Shown: one piece after another, positions 1 to 6,527 of the stretch
Layout: each line of letters begins with the position of its first letter
Position numbering within the stretch: position 1 is the stretch's first letter
Assembly (NCBI GenBank): GCA_021838585.1
Contig: JAKCDE010000049.1
Location: 1-6,569, forward strand
Reading direction: 5' to 3'
Length of the DNA stretch: 6,569 nucleotides
From: Nitrospirota bacterium
GTDB lineage: Bacteria; Nitrospirota_A; Leptospirillia; Leptospirillales; Leptospirillaceae
The notes under the pieces: model-generated
Seen by the model: the letters and a program-made list of their open reading frames with translations, nothing else
What the model was told of the DNA's origin: nothing
Databases searched by the model: none
Translations under genes and position numbers: made by a program

Positions 1-1008
1 TCCGTCGACCACGCCCTTCCGGGGGATCTGCACCATGGCCTCGACCTCCTGTGGGAGTTGAGAAATATCGGGACCCTTCCCCGATGGGAGCGGGCCATCG
101 TGGTGGGAGGCGGGAACACCGCCATCGATCTGGCACGGTCCCTCCTTCGGACAGGGACCCGTGAGGTTCACGTGGTGACGGACGAGGAACTCCCAGGAGC
201 CCCTTCCCAAGCCGGTCGGGGCGTCATGCCGGCCATTTCCCGGGAGGTCGGGATGGCTCTCGAGGAGGGGGTCCGGATTCATCCCGGACGGCGCATCGGG
301 AGGCTGATTCTCCGGGACGAGCGGGTCGTGGGGGTCGAACTGGTCCATGCGCTCAAGGAGTTCGAGGGGCAGACTCCCGTGCACCGGGCCTTTGTCGGAA
401 CGGAGACCGTTCTCGAGGCCGATGCGGTCATTCCGGCGGTGGGGCAGGAGGTCGATTCTGCCGGGATCGAACGTCTTCTGCAAAATCGGACCATGCTTCC
501 CGTCCTTCCGACCGGTCAGGTCGAAGGAGAGAGCCGTATCTTTGCCGGAGGAGACGCCTGTCCGGGCGGGGGAATCGTCTCGCACGCCGTGGGCAGCGGC
601 CATCATGGGGCCCGAATGATCGACGCCCTGCTCCGGAAAAAGGAGCTCTCTCCGAAGACGCCTCCCTCCCCCATTCCCTATTCCTCCCTCAACAGGGTCT
701 ATTTCGAGCAGCGACCCGCCTATGTTCCTCTGGAAGTCTCCCCGGAGGCCCGAGACGGATTCTCTGAAATCGAGACAACGGGGTCTTTCGCCGTTCTCAG
801 GCAGGAGGCGGACCGGTGTTTTTCCTGCGGCCACTGCCTTGAATGCGACAATTGCTGGACCCTGTGTCCGGACGGGGCCGTGCTCAAGACCGGAGGAAGA
901 TCCGATCTTCCCTTTCCCTACATTTTCGACTACGACTATTGCAAGGGATGCGGACTCTGCGCCCAGGAATGTCCGTCGGGGCACATCCGGATGGTTCCCG
1001 AATCCTGA
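1..1008 (+). CDS. GltD-like FAD/NAD(P)H oxidoreductase with C-terminal 2[4Fe-4S] ferredoxin domain (5' partial)
   Basis: The reading frame is open from base 1 to the TGA at 1006-1008, so the visible 335 residues are the C-terminal part. A TTG at 58 is an internal codon, not a credible start. Numbering from that TTG as residue 1, a dinucleotide-binding motif GGGNTAID lies at 17-24, as in the NAD(P)H domain of glutamate synthase small-subunit-like flavoproteins. The FAD-contacting FAGGD motif is at 162-166. The C-terminus carries Cys254, 257, 260, 263, 266 and 270 followed by Pro, then Cys295, 298, 301 and 305 followed by Pro. These fit two [4Fe-4S] clusters plus two extra cysteines. The first FAD Rossmann fold should lie upstream. 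Known relatives shuttle electrons between NAD(P)H and ferredoxin or partner oxidoreductases. A role beside a 2-oxoacid:ferredoxin oxidoreductase is an inference. It is probably a soluble cytoplasmic enzyme rather than a true glutamate synthase subunit, because the Fe-S domain is C-terminal. Where an Arg-Arg pair usually follows the NADPH-domain strand, it has Thr-Asp-Glu-Glu. Confidence 0.88.
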   Translation, partial: SVDHALPGDLHHGLDLLWELRNIGTLPRWERAIVVGGGNTAIDLARSLLRTGTREVHVVTDEELPGAPSQAGRGVMPAISREVGMALEEGVRIHPGRRIGRLILRDERVVGVELVHALKEFEGQTPVHRAFVGTETVLEADAVIPAVGQEVDSAGIERLLQNRTMLPVLPTGQVEGESRIFAGGDACPGGGIVSHAVGSGHHGARMIDALLRKKELSPKTPPSPIPYSSLNRVYFEQRPAYVPLEVSPEARDGFSEIETTGSFAVLRQEADRCFSCGHCLECDNCWTLCPDGAVLKTGGRSDLPFPYIFDYDYCKGCGLCAQECPSGHIRMVPES

Positions 1009-1109
1009 AGGGAAAACAGGTCCTGCACGTGGGTCTTTTTGGATGGGAAGAGTCTCCGGTATCGACTCGTTCTCGAAATTCCTGTCCTGAGTCGATGGCC
1101 CACCCCTCG

Positions 1110-1136
1110 CGTCAAAAGGACCGAAGCCTTTTGACG
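1110..1136. repeat. Perfect 10-bp inverted repeat (hairpin) in convergent intergenic region
   Basis: CGTCAAAAGG at 1110-1119 is mirrored exactly by CCTTTTGACG at 1127-1136 across a 7-nt spacer. Read on the - strand the loop is CTTCGGT, which can form a C(UUCG)G tetraloop, a very stable RNA cap. GGCC at 1097-1100 can pair with GGCC at 1137-1140 and extend the structure past a bulge. No T-tract follows on either strand, so this is not a textbook intrinsic terminator. It could be an RNA-end-stabilising hairpin, a bidirectional terminator component or a protein-binding palindrome. Confidence 0.6.
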
Positions 1137-1188
1137 GGCCGGCACAATCCCGTTTCCAGAAGATTTCGCACTTTTCTTTTGAGGATTC

Positions 1189-1207
1189 AAAAGCCAAAGG
1201 CTTTTTT
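1189..1207 (+). terminator. Candidate intrinsic terminator of the flavoprotein gene
   Basis: A 7-bp stem AAAAGCC (1189-1195) and GGCTTTT (1199-1205) encloses an AAA loop, and the T run continues to 1207. It lies about 180 nt after the flavoprotein stop on the + strand. The stem is short and its outer half is A-T pairs, so termination strength is uncertain. The A-run and T-run also allow weaker activity in the opposite direction. Confidence 0.5.
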
Positions 1208-1223
1208 GAGTGGGAATCGCATG

Positions 1224-1253
1224 AAGGAAAGGGGAGACGGAAGACGTCTCCCC
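1224..1253 (-). terminator. Intrinsic terminator of the Spy/CpxP-like gene
   Basis: A perfect 9-bp GC-rich stem, GGGGAGACG (1231-1239) with CGTCTCCCC (1245-1253), closes a 5-nt loop. On the - strand it is followed by the T-rich tract TTTCCTT. It begins 9 nt after the TAA stop of the Spy-like gene at 1262-1264, the usual place for a rho-independent terminator. The T-tract is interrupted by CC. Confidence 0.72.
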
Positions 1254-1261
1254 CGGAAGGA

Positions 1262-1750
1262 TTATCTGGGGTGGTGATCCATCCCGTGGTGGGCTAAAAT
1301 CATGGCCCTCCAGAGCTTCCCGGCTCTTTCATACTGCACAGGAGTGAGGACGGCGCGTGCACGGGCGACTGTTTCGACAAAGTCTTTCATGAGGGCTCTC
1401 TTGTGGTCAAAGATCTTGTCGAGGTCTGTATCGATCTTGGCCGTGTCAATCTTGCGATGGTGCATGCGGGCCATGATGTCGATCCGGAGCACGTGGATCT
1501 CGGCTTTTTCCATGACCGCCTTCTTCCGGAAGGACTCCTTGAGATCAAGAAGCGAACGGACCTGATCCCGTGAAAGCTTGAGCCGGTCCTGGTTCAGAAG
1601 GTAGAAAGGAATGGGCCCCCCATGCATGATCATGTGTTTCATCATGCGGTGGTGCAGGCCGTGGGCGCTGGCTGAAGACAGGCTGGCGGTCCCGAGCCCC
1701 AGAACGACGAGAGCTCCCAGTATCAGACCCCTGACAAATCCTTTTTTCAT
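1262..1750 (-). CDS. Periplasmic Spy/CpxP-family protein, His/Met-rich
   Basis: A 162-residue secreted protein. The ATG at 1750 is chosen because AGGAGG lies 6 nt upstream (1757-1762) and the signal peptide begins directly: Lys-Lys at 2-3, a hydrophobic core at about 8-22, and an Ala-Ser-Ala cleavage site at 27-29. An in-frame ATG at 1783 would add 11 polar residues and lacks a comparable ribosome site. The mature part is predicted helical. It has the paired motifs of the Spy/CpxP/ZraP superfamily: LSRDQ at 59-63 and LTPVQ at 135-139, the second matching the LTxxQ signature. Histidine and methionine cluster at both ends (30-43 and 154-160), suggesting metal binding. Family members act as periplasmic chaperones, kinase inhibitors or metal sensors (Spy, CpxP, ZraP, CnrX). 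The gene follows a two-component pair on the same strand after about 195 nt, so it is probably a regulatory partner or target of that system. The exact function (chaperone or metal sensor) is not decidable from sequence. Confidence 0.85.
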   Translation of the reverse strand: MKKGFVRGLILGALVVLGLGTASLSSASAHGLHHRMMKHMIMHGGPIPFYLLNQDRLKLSRDQVRSLLDLKESFRKKAVMEKAEIHVLRIDIMARMHHRKIDTAKIDTDLDKIFDHKRALMKDFVETVARARAVLTPVQYERAGKLWRAMILAHHGMDHHPR

Positions 1751-1756
1751 CAGACT

Positions 1757-1762
1757 CCTCCT
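1757..1762 (-). promoter_or_regulatory. Strong Shine-Dalgarno site fixing the start of the Spy/CpxP-like gene
   Basis: AGGAGG on the - strand, within AAAGGAGGAG, sits 6 nt before the ATG at 1750. It decides between this start and the in-frame ATG at 1783. A short dyad, AATGC (1773-1777) and GCATT (1780-1784) with a 2-nt centre, lies just upstream and includes the rejected ATG; its role is unknown. Confidence 0.8.
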
Positions 1763-1929
1763 TTGATTGTTGAATGCGGGCATTATTCCTTGATCCCGTG
1801 AATCCAGTCTGGCAAAAGATCCTTGAAAAATGATGGAAGCAACAGGGCGGGGATTGTCTTCGTTTCATGAAGGAAGGAGGGACTCTCTGTCTGATTGTGA
1901 CGACAAGAGGATCGAATGGAGGGGTTCCG

Positions 1930-1949
1930 AAGAGTCAGGCAAGAGTCAG
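1930..1949. repeat. Tandem 9-bp direct repeat with 11-bp period; candidate response-regulator operator
   Basis: AAGAGTCAG occurs at 1930-1938 and again at 1941-1949, both perfect, with start-to-start spacing of 11 bp. Read toward the Spy-like gene this is CTGACTCTT twice. The upstream copy overlaps the last codon and stop of the kinase gene; the other is in the spacer about 180 nt before the Spy-like start. OmpR/PhoB-family regulators bind head-to-tail sites at about one helical turn, and such a regulator is encoded one gene upstream. I find no third copy in the window and no convincing -35/-10 pair beside it, so the operator role is inferred. The rest of the 1751-1945 spacer shows no gene and no clear terminator after the kinase. 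Confidence 0.5.
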
Positions 1950-3370
1950 ACGGGGAGATCGATCCGGAGCTCCGTTCCGAAAAGGGCGTCGCCTTCTCTC
2001 CGAAGATTTCGGATCACGCTTTGCCCTCCATGAATCCGGACGACGCGCTCGATGATGACCGAGCCCAGTCCCAGGGAGATCTCGGGATCGCTCCGATCCC
2101 CTTCGTTTGCGAGGCGCCGTCCGCCCCTTTTCCCAAAATGGGCGATGGCCTCAGGCGTGATTCCAGGCCCGTCGTCCGCAATCCGGAGAACGATCACGGA
2201 ACCGGAAGACCCCTCCTCGCGCGCAATCGAGATCAGAATACGGGACGCGGCGTGCCGGCAGGCATTCCGCAAGGCATTTCTCACCATTCTTCGGAGAAGA
2301 ACCGGGCTGCCTGGGATCCGAAAGGGTCCTTCCATCTGTTCGAGGTTCCAGAGAATCCTGCCAGGCGCTTCATCCGGAGATCCTTTTTGGCAGAGCTCAA
2401 TTTCCTCCACCAGAACGGTTTTGAGGTCGACGTCTTCGGTGGAGGGACGGTACTTGGGCGCCTCCATCTCGGCGACAAAGAAAAGGTCCTCGATCAAGCG
2501 AAGGAAGTAAAGACTTTCGGCCCGGATAATGCGGACGAAGCGGTCCCGCTCTTCTCCCGGCATGGCCGCTCCATGAGCCAGAAGGGTGTCGGCGGCCGCC
2601 CGGAGAGAGGTCAGAGGCGTCCGGAGATCGTGCCCCAGCTCTTGGAGAAGTTCTCTTCGGGAGCGGTCGTTTTCCTCGATTTTTTCGACAAGCTCCTCGA
2701 TGGCTTGGGCCATGCGGTTGAAGTCGGTCATGAGGCTTCCGAGCTCGTCGAGCCGCGTGATCGGGAAACGGGCCCCCAGTTCGCCCCGGGTCAGGGCGGA
2801 AAAGACCTTTTTGGCTTCACGGGATTTCTGGCGAAAGACGAGGAAGGTCAGAAAAAGGCCCGAAAAGGCCGAGGCGGCCATGGTGGCGAAGAGGAAAAGG
2901 AATCGCCCCACCCTCTTTCTCGTGTGGGCGGTCGATGTCGATTCCCGGACGAGGAGGTAGGTTCTCCGGGGCCGGTCGAGACGGAGAATCAGGGAGTCGG
3001 GAAAGAGGTGGAAGAAACGGTAATGGGCCGCCACTGCGTGGACCTTGTCCGGTTTCGGGAGGTGGGTCCATGCGGCGGGAAGAGCACTCCCGGGGGGGTA
3101 GGACGCCAGTGTTTTTCCGGTTCCGCTCAGGATCCAGGCCTCGATTGGCCGGAGCCCCAGGTTTTGGCGCATGATTTCGAATCGGGTCAGGGCAGAGGGG
3201 GCGTCGTCGCTCCTCTCGATCATCCGGGCGATGAAATGAAGGGCATGGTTCTGGAGAGGCCCTTCCCCTTTTTCGTTTAAATGCCGGATACCGAACAGGA
3301 TCAAGATTTCCAGGGTCAGGGAAAGAACCAGCGAGACTCCCAGAAGCCGGAGAAGCAGGGAAGGCGTCAT
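1946..3370 (-). CDS. Membrane sensor histidine kinase (HAMP, HisKA, HATPase)
   Basis: A 474-residue sensor kinase in the inner membrane. A first transmembrane helix at about 5-28 is followed by a periplasmic sensor region of about 125 residues that I cannot assign to a named sensor fold. A second helix lies at about 154-180, with a HAMP linker at about 181-235. The phosphoacceptor is His247 in GHDLRTPL. The ATPase domain has the N box with Asn365 and Asn369, the G1 box DDGPG at 399-403, and a glycine-rich lid at 434-436 where the usual GLGL reads GLGS. The ATG at 3370 overlaps the TGA of the upstream response regulator as ATGA, and only a weak Shine-Dalgarno precedes it, so translation is probably coupled. 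The kinase should phosphorylate that regulator. Its signal is unknown; the Spy/CpxP-like gene next downstream suggests envelope or metal stress, by analogy with CpxA and ZraS. Confidence 0.92.
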   Translation of the reverse strand: MTPSLLLRLLGVSLVLSLTLEILILFGIRHLNEKGEGPLQNHALHFIARMIERSDDAPSALTRFEIMRQNLGLRPIEAWILSGTGKTLASYPPGSALPAAWTHLPKPDKVHAVAAHYRFFHLFPDSLILRLDRPRRTYLLVRESTSTAHTRKRVGRFLFLFATMAASAFSGLFLTFLVFRQKSREAKKVFSALTRGELGARFPITRLDELGSLMTDFNRMAQAIEELVEKIEENDRSRRELLQELGHDLRTPLTSLRAAADTLLAHGAAMPGEERDRFVRIIRAESLYFLRLIEDLFFVAEMEAPKYRPSTEDVDLKTVLVEEIELCQKGSPDEAPGRILWNLEQMEGPFRIPGSPVLLRRMVRNALRNACRHAASRILISIAREEGSSGSVIVLRIADDGPGITPEAIAHFGKRGGRRLANEGDRSDPEISLGLGSVIIERVVRIHGGQSVIRNLRREGDALFGTELRIDLPV

Positions 3371-4047
3371 GGTCCGGCGCTGCTTTCGAGGCGGTAGCCA
3401 ACCCCGTAAACGGGGTGGATCCGGAGACGGTCACCGGCCAGAACCCGGATTTTTTTCCGGAGGTGGGAGAGATGGGAGTCCACTGTTCGGTCGAAGGTCT
3501 CGAGAGAGTCCGGAAAAAGGGAAAGGATCTCTTCCCGGGTGACGACCTCGCCTCCCTTTCGGGCCAGCAGGGAGAGAATCCCGAATTCCTTTCGCCCGAG
3601 AGAGAGTTCCTGGCCCTCGATGAAGGCCCTGTTCTCCGCGAGGTCGATCACCAGCTCCCGGAAGGAGAGAAGGTTGTCCCGGGTGGCTTTTCGCTCCAGG
3701 AGTCGATCCATGCGCGCTGTCAGCTCGTCAAGGCCGAATGGCTTGCGGATATGGTCGTCGGCTCCGAGGGAGAGAGAGCGGACGGCAGAGGCCTCGTCGG
3801 TCCGGGCGGTAATCATGAGAATCGGCAGGAGCGGATGTCTGGCCCGGAGGATCCGGACGAGGTCGAACCCCGTTCCGTCCGGAAGCTGGAGATCCAGAAG
3901 GACAAGATCGAAGGAATGGCCCCCGATCGCATCAATGGCCTGCTTGACACTTCCGGCCAGCACTGTCGAGAAGCCCCGATAGGGGAGGCTCATGGAGAGT
4001 GTCTGGCCGATCAAGGGGTCATCCTCGACAAGAAGGATCTGTTTCAT
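3367..4047 (-). CDS. OmpR/PhoB-family response regulator
   Basis: A 226-residue cytoplasmic transcription regulator. The receiver domain (about 1-115) has the acidic pair Asp9/Asp10, phosphoacceptor Asp52 (LLDLQLPDG), Thr80 and Lys102 in KPF, so it looks fully active. The winged-helix DNA-binding domain occupies about 128-222. Its recognition helix is near TVDSHLSHLRKKI, and the wing ends in the typical GVGYRL. The ATG at 4047 is preceded by GGAGAA (4055-4060) with a 7-nt spacer. It is the first gene of a two-gene unit with the histidine kinase. About 124 nt separate it from the upstream VOC gene on the same strand. No convincing promoter or terminator is visible there, so it may have its own weak promoter or receive read-through from acs. 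A target site is proposed at 1930-1949. Confidence 0.94.
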   Translation of the reverse strand: MKQILLVEDDPLIGQTLSMSLPYRGFSTVLAGSVKQAIDAIGGHSFDLVLLDLQLPDGTGFDLVRILRARHPLLPILMITARTDEASAVRSLSLGADDHIRKPFGLDELTARMDRLLERKATRDNLLSFRELVIDLAENRAFIEGQELSLGRKEFGILSLLARKGGEVVTREEILSLFPDSLETFDRTVDSHLSHLRKKIRVLAGDRLRIHPVYGVGYRLESSAGP

Positions 4048-4098
4048 GGTGCGCTTCTCCGGGTCGTCCTCGAGGGGGTGGCCCTGTCCGTTCCCGGA

Positions 4099-4114
4099 TT
4101 CATGGAATCATGAA
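4099..4114. repeat. Short inverted repeat upstream of the response-regulator gene
   Basis: TTCATG (4099-4104) and CATGAA (4109-4114) form a perfect 6-bp dyad around GAAT, about 52 nt before the regulator start. It sits in the 124-nt gap between the VOC gene and the two-component genes. It could be an operator, but dyads this short also arise by chance, and it does not match the direct repeat at 1930-1949. Confidence 0.35.
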
Positions 4115-4171
4115 GGGGCGGAATGGGGGTGATCCTGATTTCTCCAAGGCGGACTGAGAAAGGGCGGCGCG

Positions 4172-4579
4172 TCAGCGGCCAGCGGGGAATCGGGGGGCGA
4201 TCAGTTCGATTTCATAGCCCTCCGGTGCATCGATGAAGGCAAAGACACTGTTTTCGGTCTCCGTCGGGCCGTCGGTCACCGGGACGCCGAGATCCTTGAG
4301 GCGCTTAAGGGTTTGATCCATGTCCTCCACGCGAAAGGCCAGATGGACAAGATCCGGAGGCACGGAAACCGTTCCCGAGGCTTTGTATTCCGTAATCTCA
4401 AGCTCCGTCTCGGAGCCCAAGACCTTCAAATAGGCGATTTTCGATCCCCGGGGAGAAATGATGCGGCGGGTTTCGGTGAGTCCCAGAATGTCCCGGTAAA
4501 AGGCCACGGTCCGTTCGAGGTCGTTGACGCGCATTCGGACATGCAGGAGACGGCTGACGAGAGGGGAAGGGCTGGCCAT
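4172..4579 (-). CDS. VOC-superfamily protein, glyoxalase I-like
   Basis: A 135-residue protein with two beta-alpha-beta-beta-beta repeats, the same length as E. coli glyoxalase I. The four metal ligands expected from that enzyme are present: His13 (LLHVRMRV), Glu61 (LEITEY), His79 (VHLAFRV) and Glu125 (YEIELI). Arg17 matches the glutathione-contacting Arg, but the Asn four residues after the second ligand is Tyr65 here, so the substrate may not be the glutathione hemithioacetal. Glyoxalase I converts the methylglyoxal-thiol adduct to a lactoyl thioester. Methylmalonyl-CoA epimerase, a VOC alternative near acyl-CoA genes, normally has Gln rather than Glu as second ligand. The ATG directly follows the TAG of acs with no gap. 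A strong GGAGG (4585-4589) inside the acs end supports translational coupling. The family assignment is firm; the substrate is open. Confidence 0.85.
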   Translation of the reverse strand: MASPSPLVSRLLHVRMRVNDLERTVAFYRDILGLTETRRIISPRGSKIAYLKVLGSETELEITEYKASGTVSVPPDLVHLAFRVEDMDQTLKRLKDLGVPVTDGPTETENSVFAFIDAPEGYEIELIAPRFPAGR

Positions 4580-6463
4580 CTAATCCTCCAGGGTCGAGAG
4601 ATCGCCTTCGGGCAGTCCCATCTCACGGGCCTTCAGGACCCGACGCATGATCTTTCCGCTCCGGGTCTTGGGTAGGGAGATGACGATGTCGACCTCATGG
4701 GGTTCGGCGATTCCCCCGAGTTCTGTCCGGACATGCTTTCTGATTTCGTCATGGGCGGGGGGAGTGTCGGCGGCATGCGGATGCAGGACGACAAAAACCT
4801 TGATGATTTCTCCCCGGAGCTCGTCAGGCTTTCCGATGGCTGCGGCTTCGGCCACCTTGGGGTGAGTGATCAGGGCGCTTTCGATCTCGGCTGTTCCCAG
4901 GCGATGGCCGGCCACTTTGATCACGTCGTCCACGCGGCCCAGAAAAAAGAAAAAACCATCCTCGTCGCGCCGGGCCGAATCTCCGGAAAAAAAGGCTCCG
5001 GGAATCTCCGTCCAGTATTTCCGGTAGCGCTCCGGGTCGCGAAATACGGTCCGGAACATGGAGGGCCAGGGGGTCCGGATGACGACCGTTCCCGTTTCCC
5101 CGGAGGGAAGAGTGTGTCCGCTGGAGTCGACGACGTCGGCCACGACCCCGGGAAAGGGGCGTCCCGCGGATCCCGGCTTTTCCGGGGTCGAGGGAAGGGG
5201 GGTGACCATGATCATGCCCGTTTCCGTTTGCCACCAGGTGTCCATGATGGGAAGCTTTCCGCCCGTGACGCGGTGGAGCCAGTGCCAGGCCTCGGGGTTC
5301 AGGGGTTCCCCGACCGATCCGAGGATCCGGAGTGAGGAAAGGTCGCGGCCGGCGGGCCAGGAGTCTCCAAAGCGCATCTGGAGACGGATGGTGGTGGGTG
5401 TGGAGTAGTAGACGGAAACCCGATGGCGCTCGATCAGCGACCAGTGGCGTCCCGCATCGGGATATTCCGGGGTCCCTTCCGACAGGAGGACGGTGGCCCG
5501 GTTCAGGAGGGGGCCGTAGACGATGTAGGAGTGACCCGTGATCCAGCCCGGATCCGCCACGCAGAAATAGACGTCCGAATCCCGAAGGTCGAAGATGGTC
5601 CGGGCCGTGGCGTAGGTGCCCAGCATGTATCCCAGTTGCACATGAACGACTCCCTTTGGCTTGCCCGTCGTTCCCGAGGTATAGAGGACGAAGAGCGGGT
5701 CATCGCAGGTGACGGGAACGGAAGGAAGGGGACCGGCAAAGCGGACCTCTGTCTGAAGGTCCGTGAGGGATCGTTCCCCAGGCTCCAGGGATTCGGGGGG
5801 GCCTTCCCGCGGGACGACGACGGTCGCCTCGACCGATGTCAGACCCTTCCGGGCGGCGCGGGCCGTTTCGAGAAGGGGAATGCGCTTACCCCGCCGATAG
5901 GCACAGTCGGCGGTCACGAGGACCTTGGGTTCGAAGTCCTCAAGCCGGCTCCGGAGGGCGGCCTGGGAAAATCCCGAGAAAACGACGGAATGAATGGCTC
6001 CCAGGCGGGCGCAGGCCAGCATGGCGATGACCTGGCCCGGTGTCGGCGGGAGAAAGATCGTGACCCGATCCCCCTTGCCTACCCCGAGTTTTTTGAGAAT
6101 ATGGGCAAACCGGACGGTCTGGTCGAGAAGGCGCCCATAGGTGAAGAGCTCTTCCTCTCCTCCGTCTCCGGCCCAGATCAGGGCGACCTTGTTCCCGAAG
6201 CCGTCCCGGACATGCCTGTCGAGGGCGTTGTCACAGATATTTCCTTCCGCCCCGACCAGCCAGCGGCCTTCGAAGGTCTTTGGATTCCAGTCGAGAATCT
6301 TCCGGGGGGCCTTCGTGAAATGGAGCTCTTTGGCGAGATTTCCCCAGAAGGATTCGGGATCGGCCACCGAGGCAGCGTAGAGGGTCTCGTAGTCCGGGAT
6401 GCGGCTCCCGCGGGCGGTTTCCGGATCTGGAACGAAGAGGGATGGCTTCGGAGATGAATCCAT
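4580..6463 (-). CDS. acs: Acetyl-CoA synthetase (AMP-forming)
   Basis: A 627-residue adenylate-forming ligase, slightly shorter than the roughly 650 of enterobacterial Acs. It activates acetate with ATP to acetyl-AMP and transfers it to CoA. The phosphate-binding loop YTSGTTGKPKG is at 261-271. The DTWWQTETG motif at 408-416 has the two tryptophans of the small acetate pocket. The hinge and A8 region GRVDDVIKVAGHRLGTAEIESAL spans 509-531. The catalytic lysine is Lys604 in PKTRSGKIMRR, the residue regulated by acetylation in other bacteria. The ATG at 6463 is preceded by AAGGAG (6471-6476) with a 7-nt spacer and by a clear promoter at 6528-6556. It leads a two-gene unit with the glyoxalase-like gene. 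In an autotroph it would recapture acetate or feed acetyl-CoA to carboxylating enzymes (inference). Propionate activity cannot be excluded from sequence alone. Confidence 0.94.
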   Translation of the reverse strand: MDSSPKPSLFVPDPETARGSRIPDYETLYAASVADPESFWGNLAKELHFTKAPRKILDWNPKTFEGRWLVGAEGNICDNALDRHVRDGFGNKVALIWAGDGGEEELFTYGRLLDQTVRFAHILKKLGVGKGDRVTIFLPPTPGQVIAMLACARLGAIHSVVFSGFSQAALRSRLEDFEPKVLVTADCAYRRGKRIPLLETARAARKGLTSVEATVVVPREGPPESLEPGERSLTDLQTEVRFAGPLPSVPVTCDDPLFVLYTSGTTGKPKGVVHVQLGYMLGTYATARTIFDLRDSDVYFCVADPGWITGHSYIVYGPLLNRATVLLSEGTPEYPDAGRHWSLIERHRVSVYYSTPTTIRLQMRFGDSWPAGRDLSSLRILGSVGEPLNPEAWHWLHRVTGGKLPIMDTWWQTETGMIMVTPLPSTPEKPGSAGRPFPGVVADVVDSSGHTLPSGETGTVVIRTPWPSMFRTVFRDPERYRKYWTEIPGAFFSGDSARRDEDGFFFFLGRVDDVIKVAGHRLGTAEIESALITHPKVAEAAAIGKPDELRGEIIKVFVVLHPHAADTPPAHDEIRKHVRTELGGIAEPHEVDIVISLPKTRSGKIMRRVLKAREMGLPEGDLSTLED

Positions 6464-6527
6464 CGCAAGGCTCCTTAACTGGCATCTGAGGTGCGGGTTA
6501 GGCGGAAATCACAAGGAATTTCGGTTC

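Noticed and set aside
58..60. TTG as the start of the flavoprotein
   Set aside because: The frame is open to base 1 with family-like sequence, and a start here would delete the FAD-binding domain.
722..1277. Two overlapping + strand frames running past the flavoprotein stop
   Set aside because: They overlap the conserved Fe-S domain in other frames, are rich in Arg and Ser, and show no motif or ribosome site.
1751..1783. Upstream ATG start at 1783 for the Spy/CpxP-like gene
   Set aside because: No good ribosome site precedes it, it would put a polar extension before the signal peptide, and the ATG at 1750 has AGGAGG at ideal spacing.
1916..3280. A 454-codon open frame on the + strand opposite the histidine kinase
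   Set aside because: The opposite strand encodes a kinase with all catalytic boxes. The + frame gives low-complexity Gly/Arg/Glu-rich protein with no recognisable domain, typical of antisense frames in GC-rich genes.
3415..4113. A 232-codon + strand frame opposite the response regulator
   Set aside because: Antisense shadow of a complete OmpR-family gene; no recognisable motif in its translation.
4172..4579. Methylmalonyl-CoA epimerase as the function of the VOC gene
   Set aside because: The second metal ligand is Glu61, as in glyoxalase I, not the Gln typical of the epimerase, and no mutase gene is in the window. Not fully excluded.
5423..6457. A 344-codon open frame on the + strand opposite acs
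   Set aside because: It lies wholly within the well-conserved acs and shows no domain.
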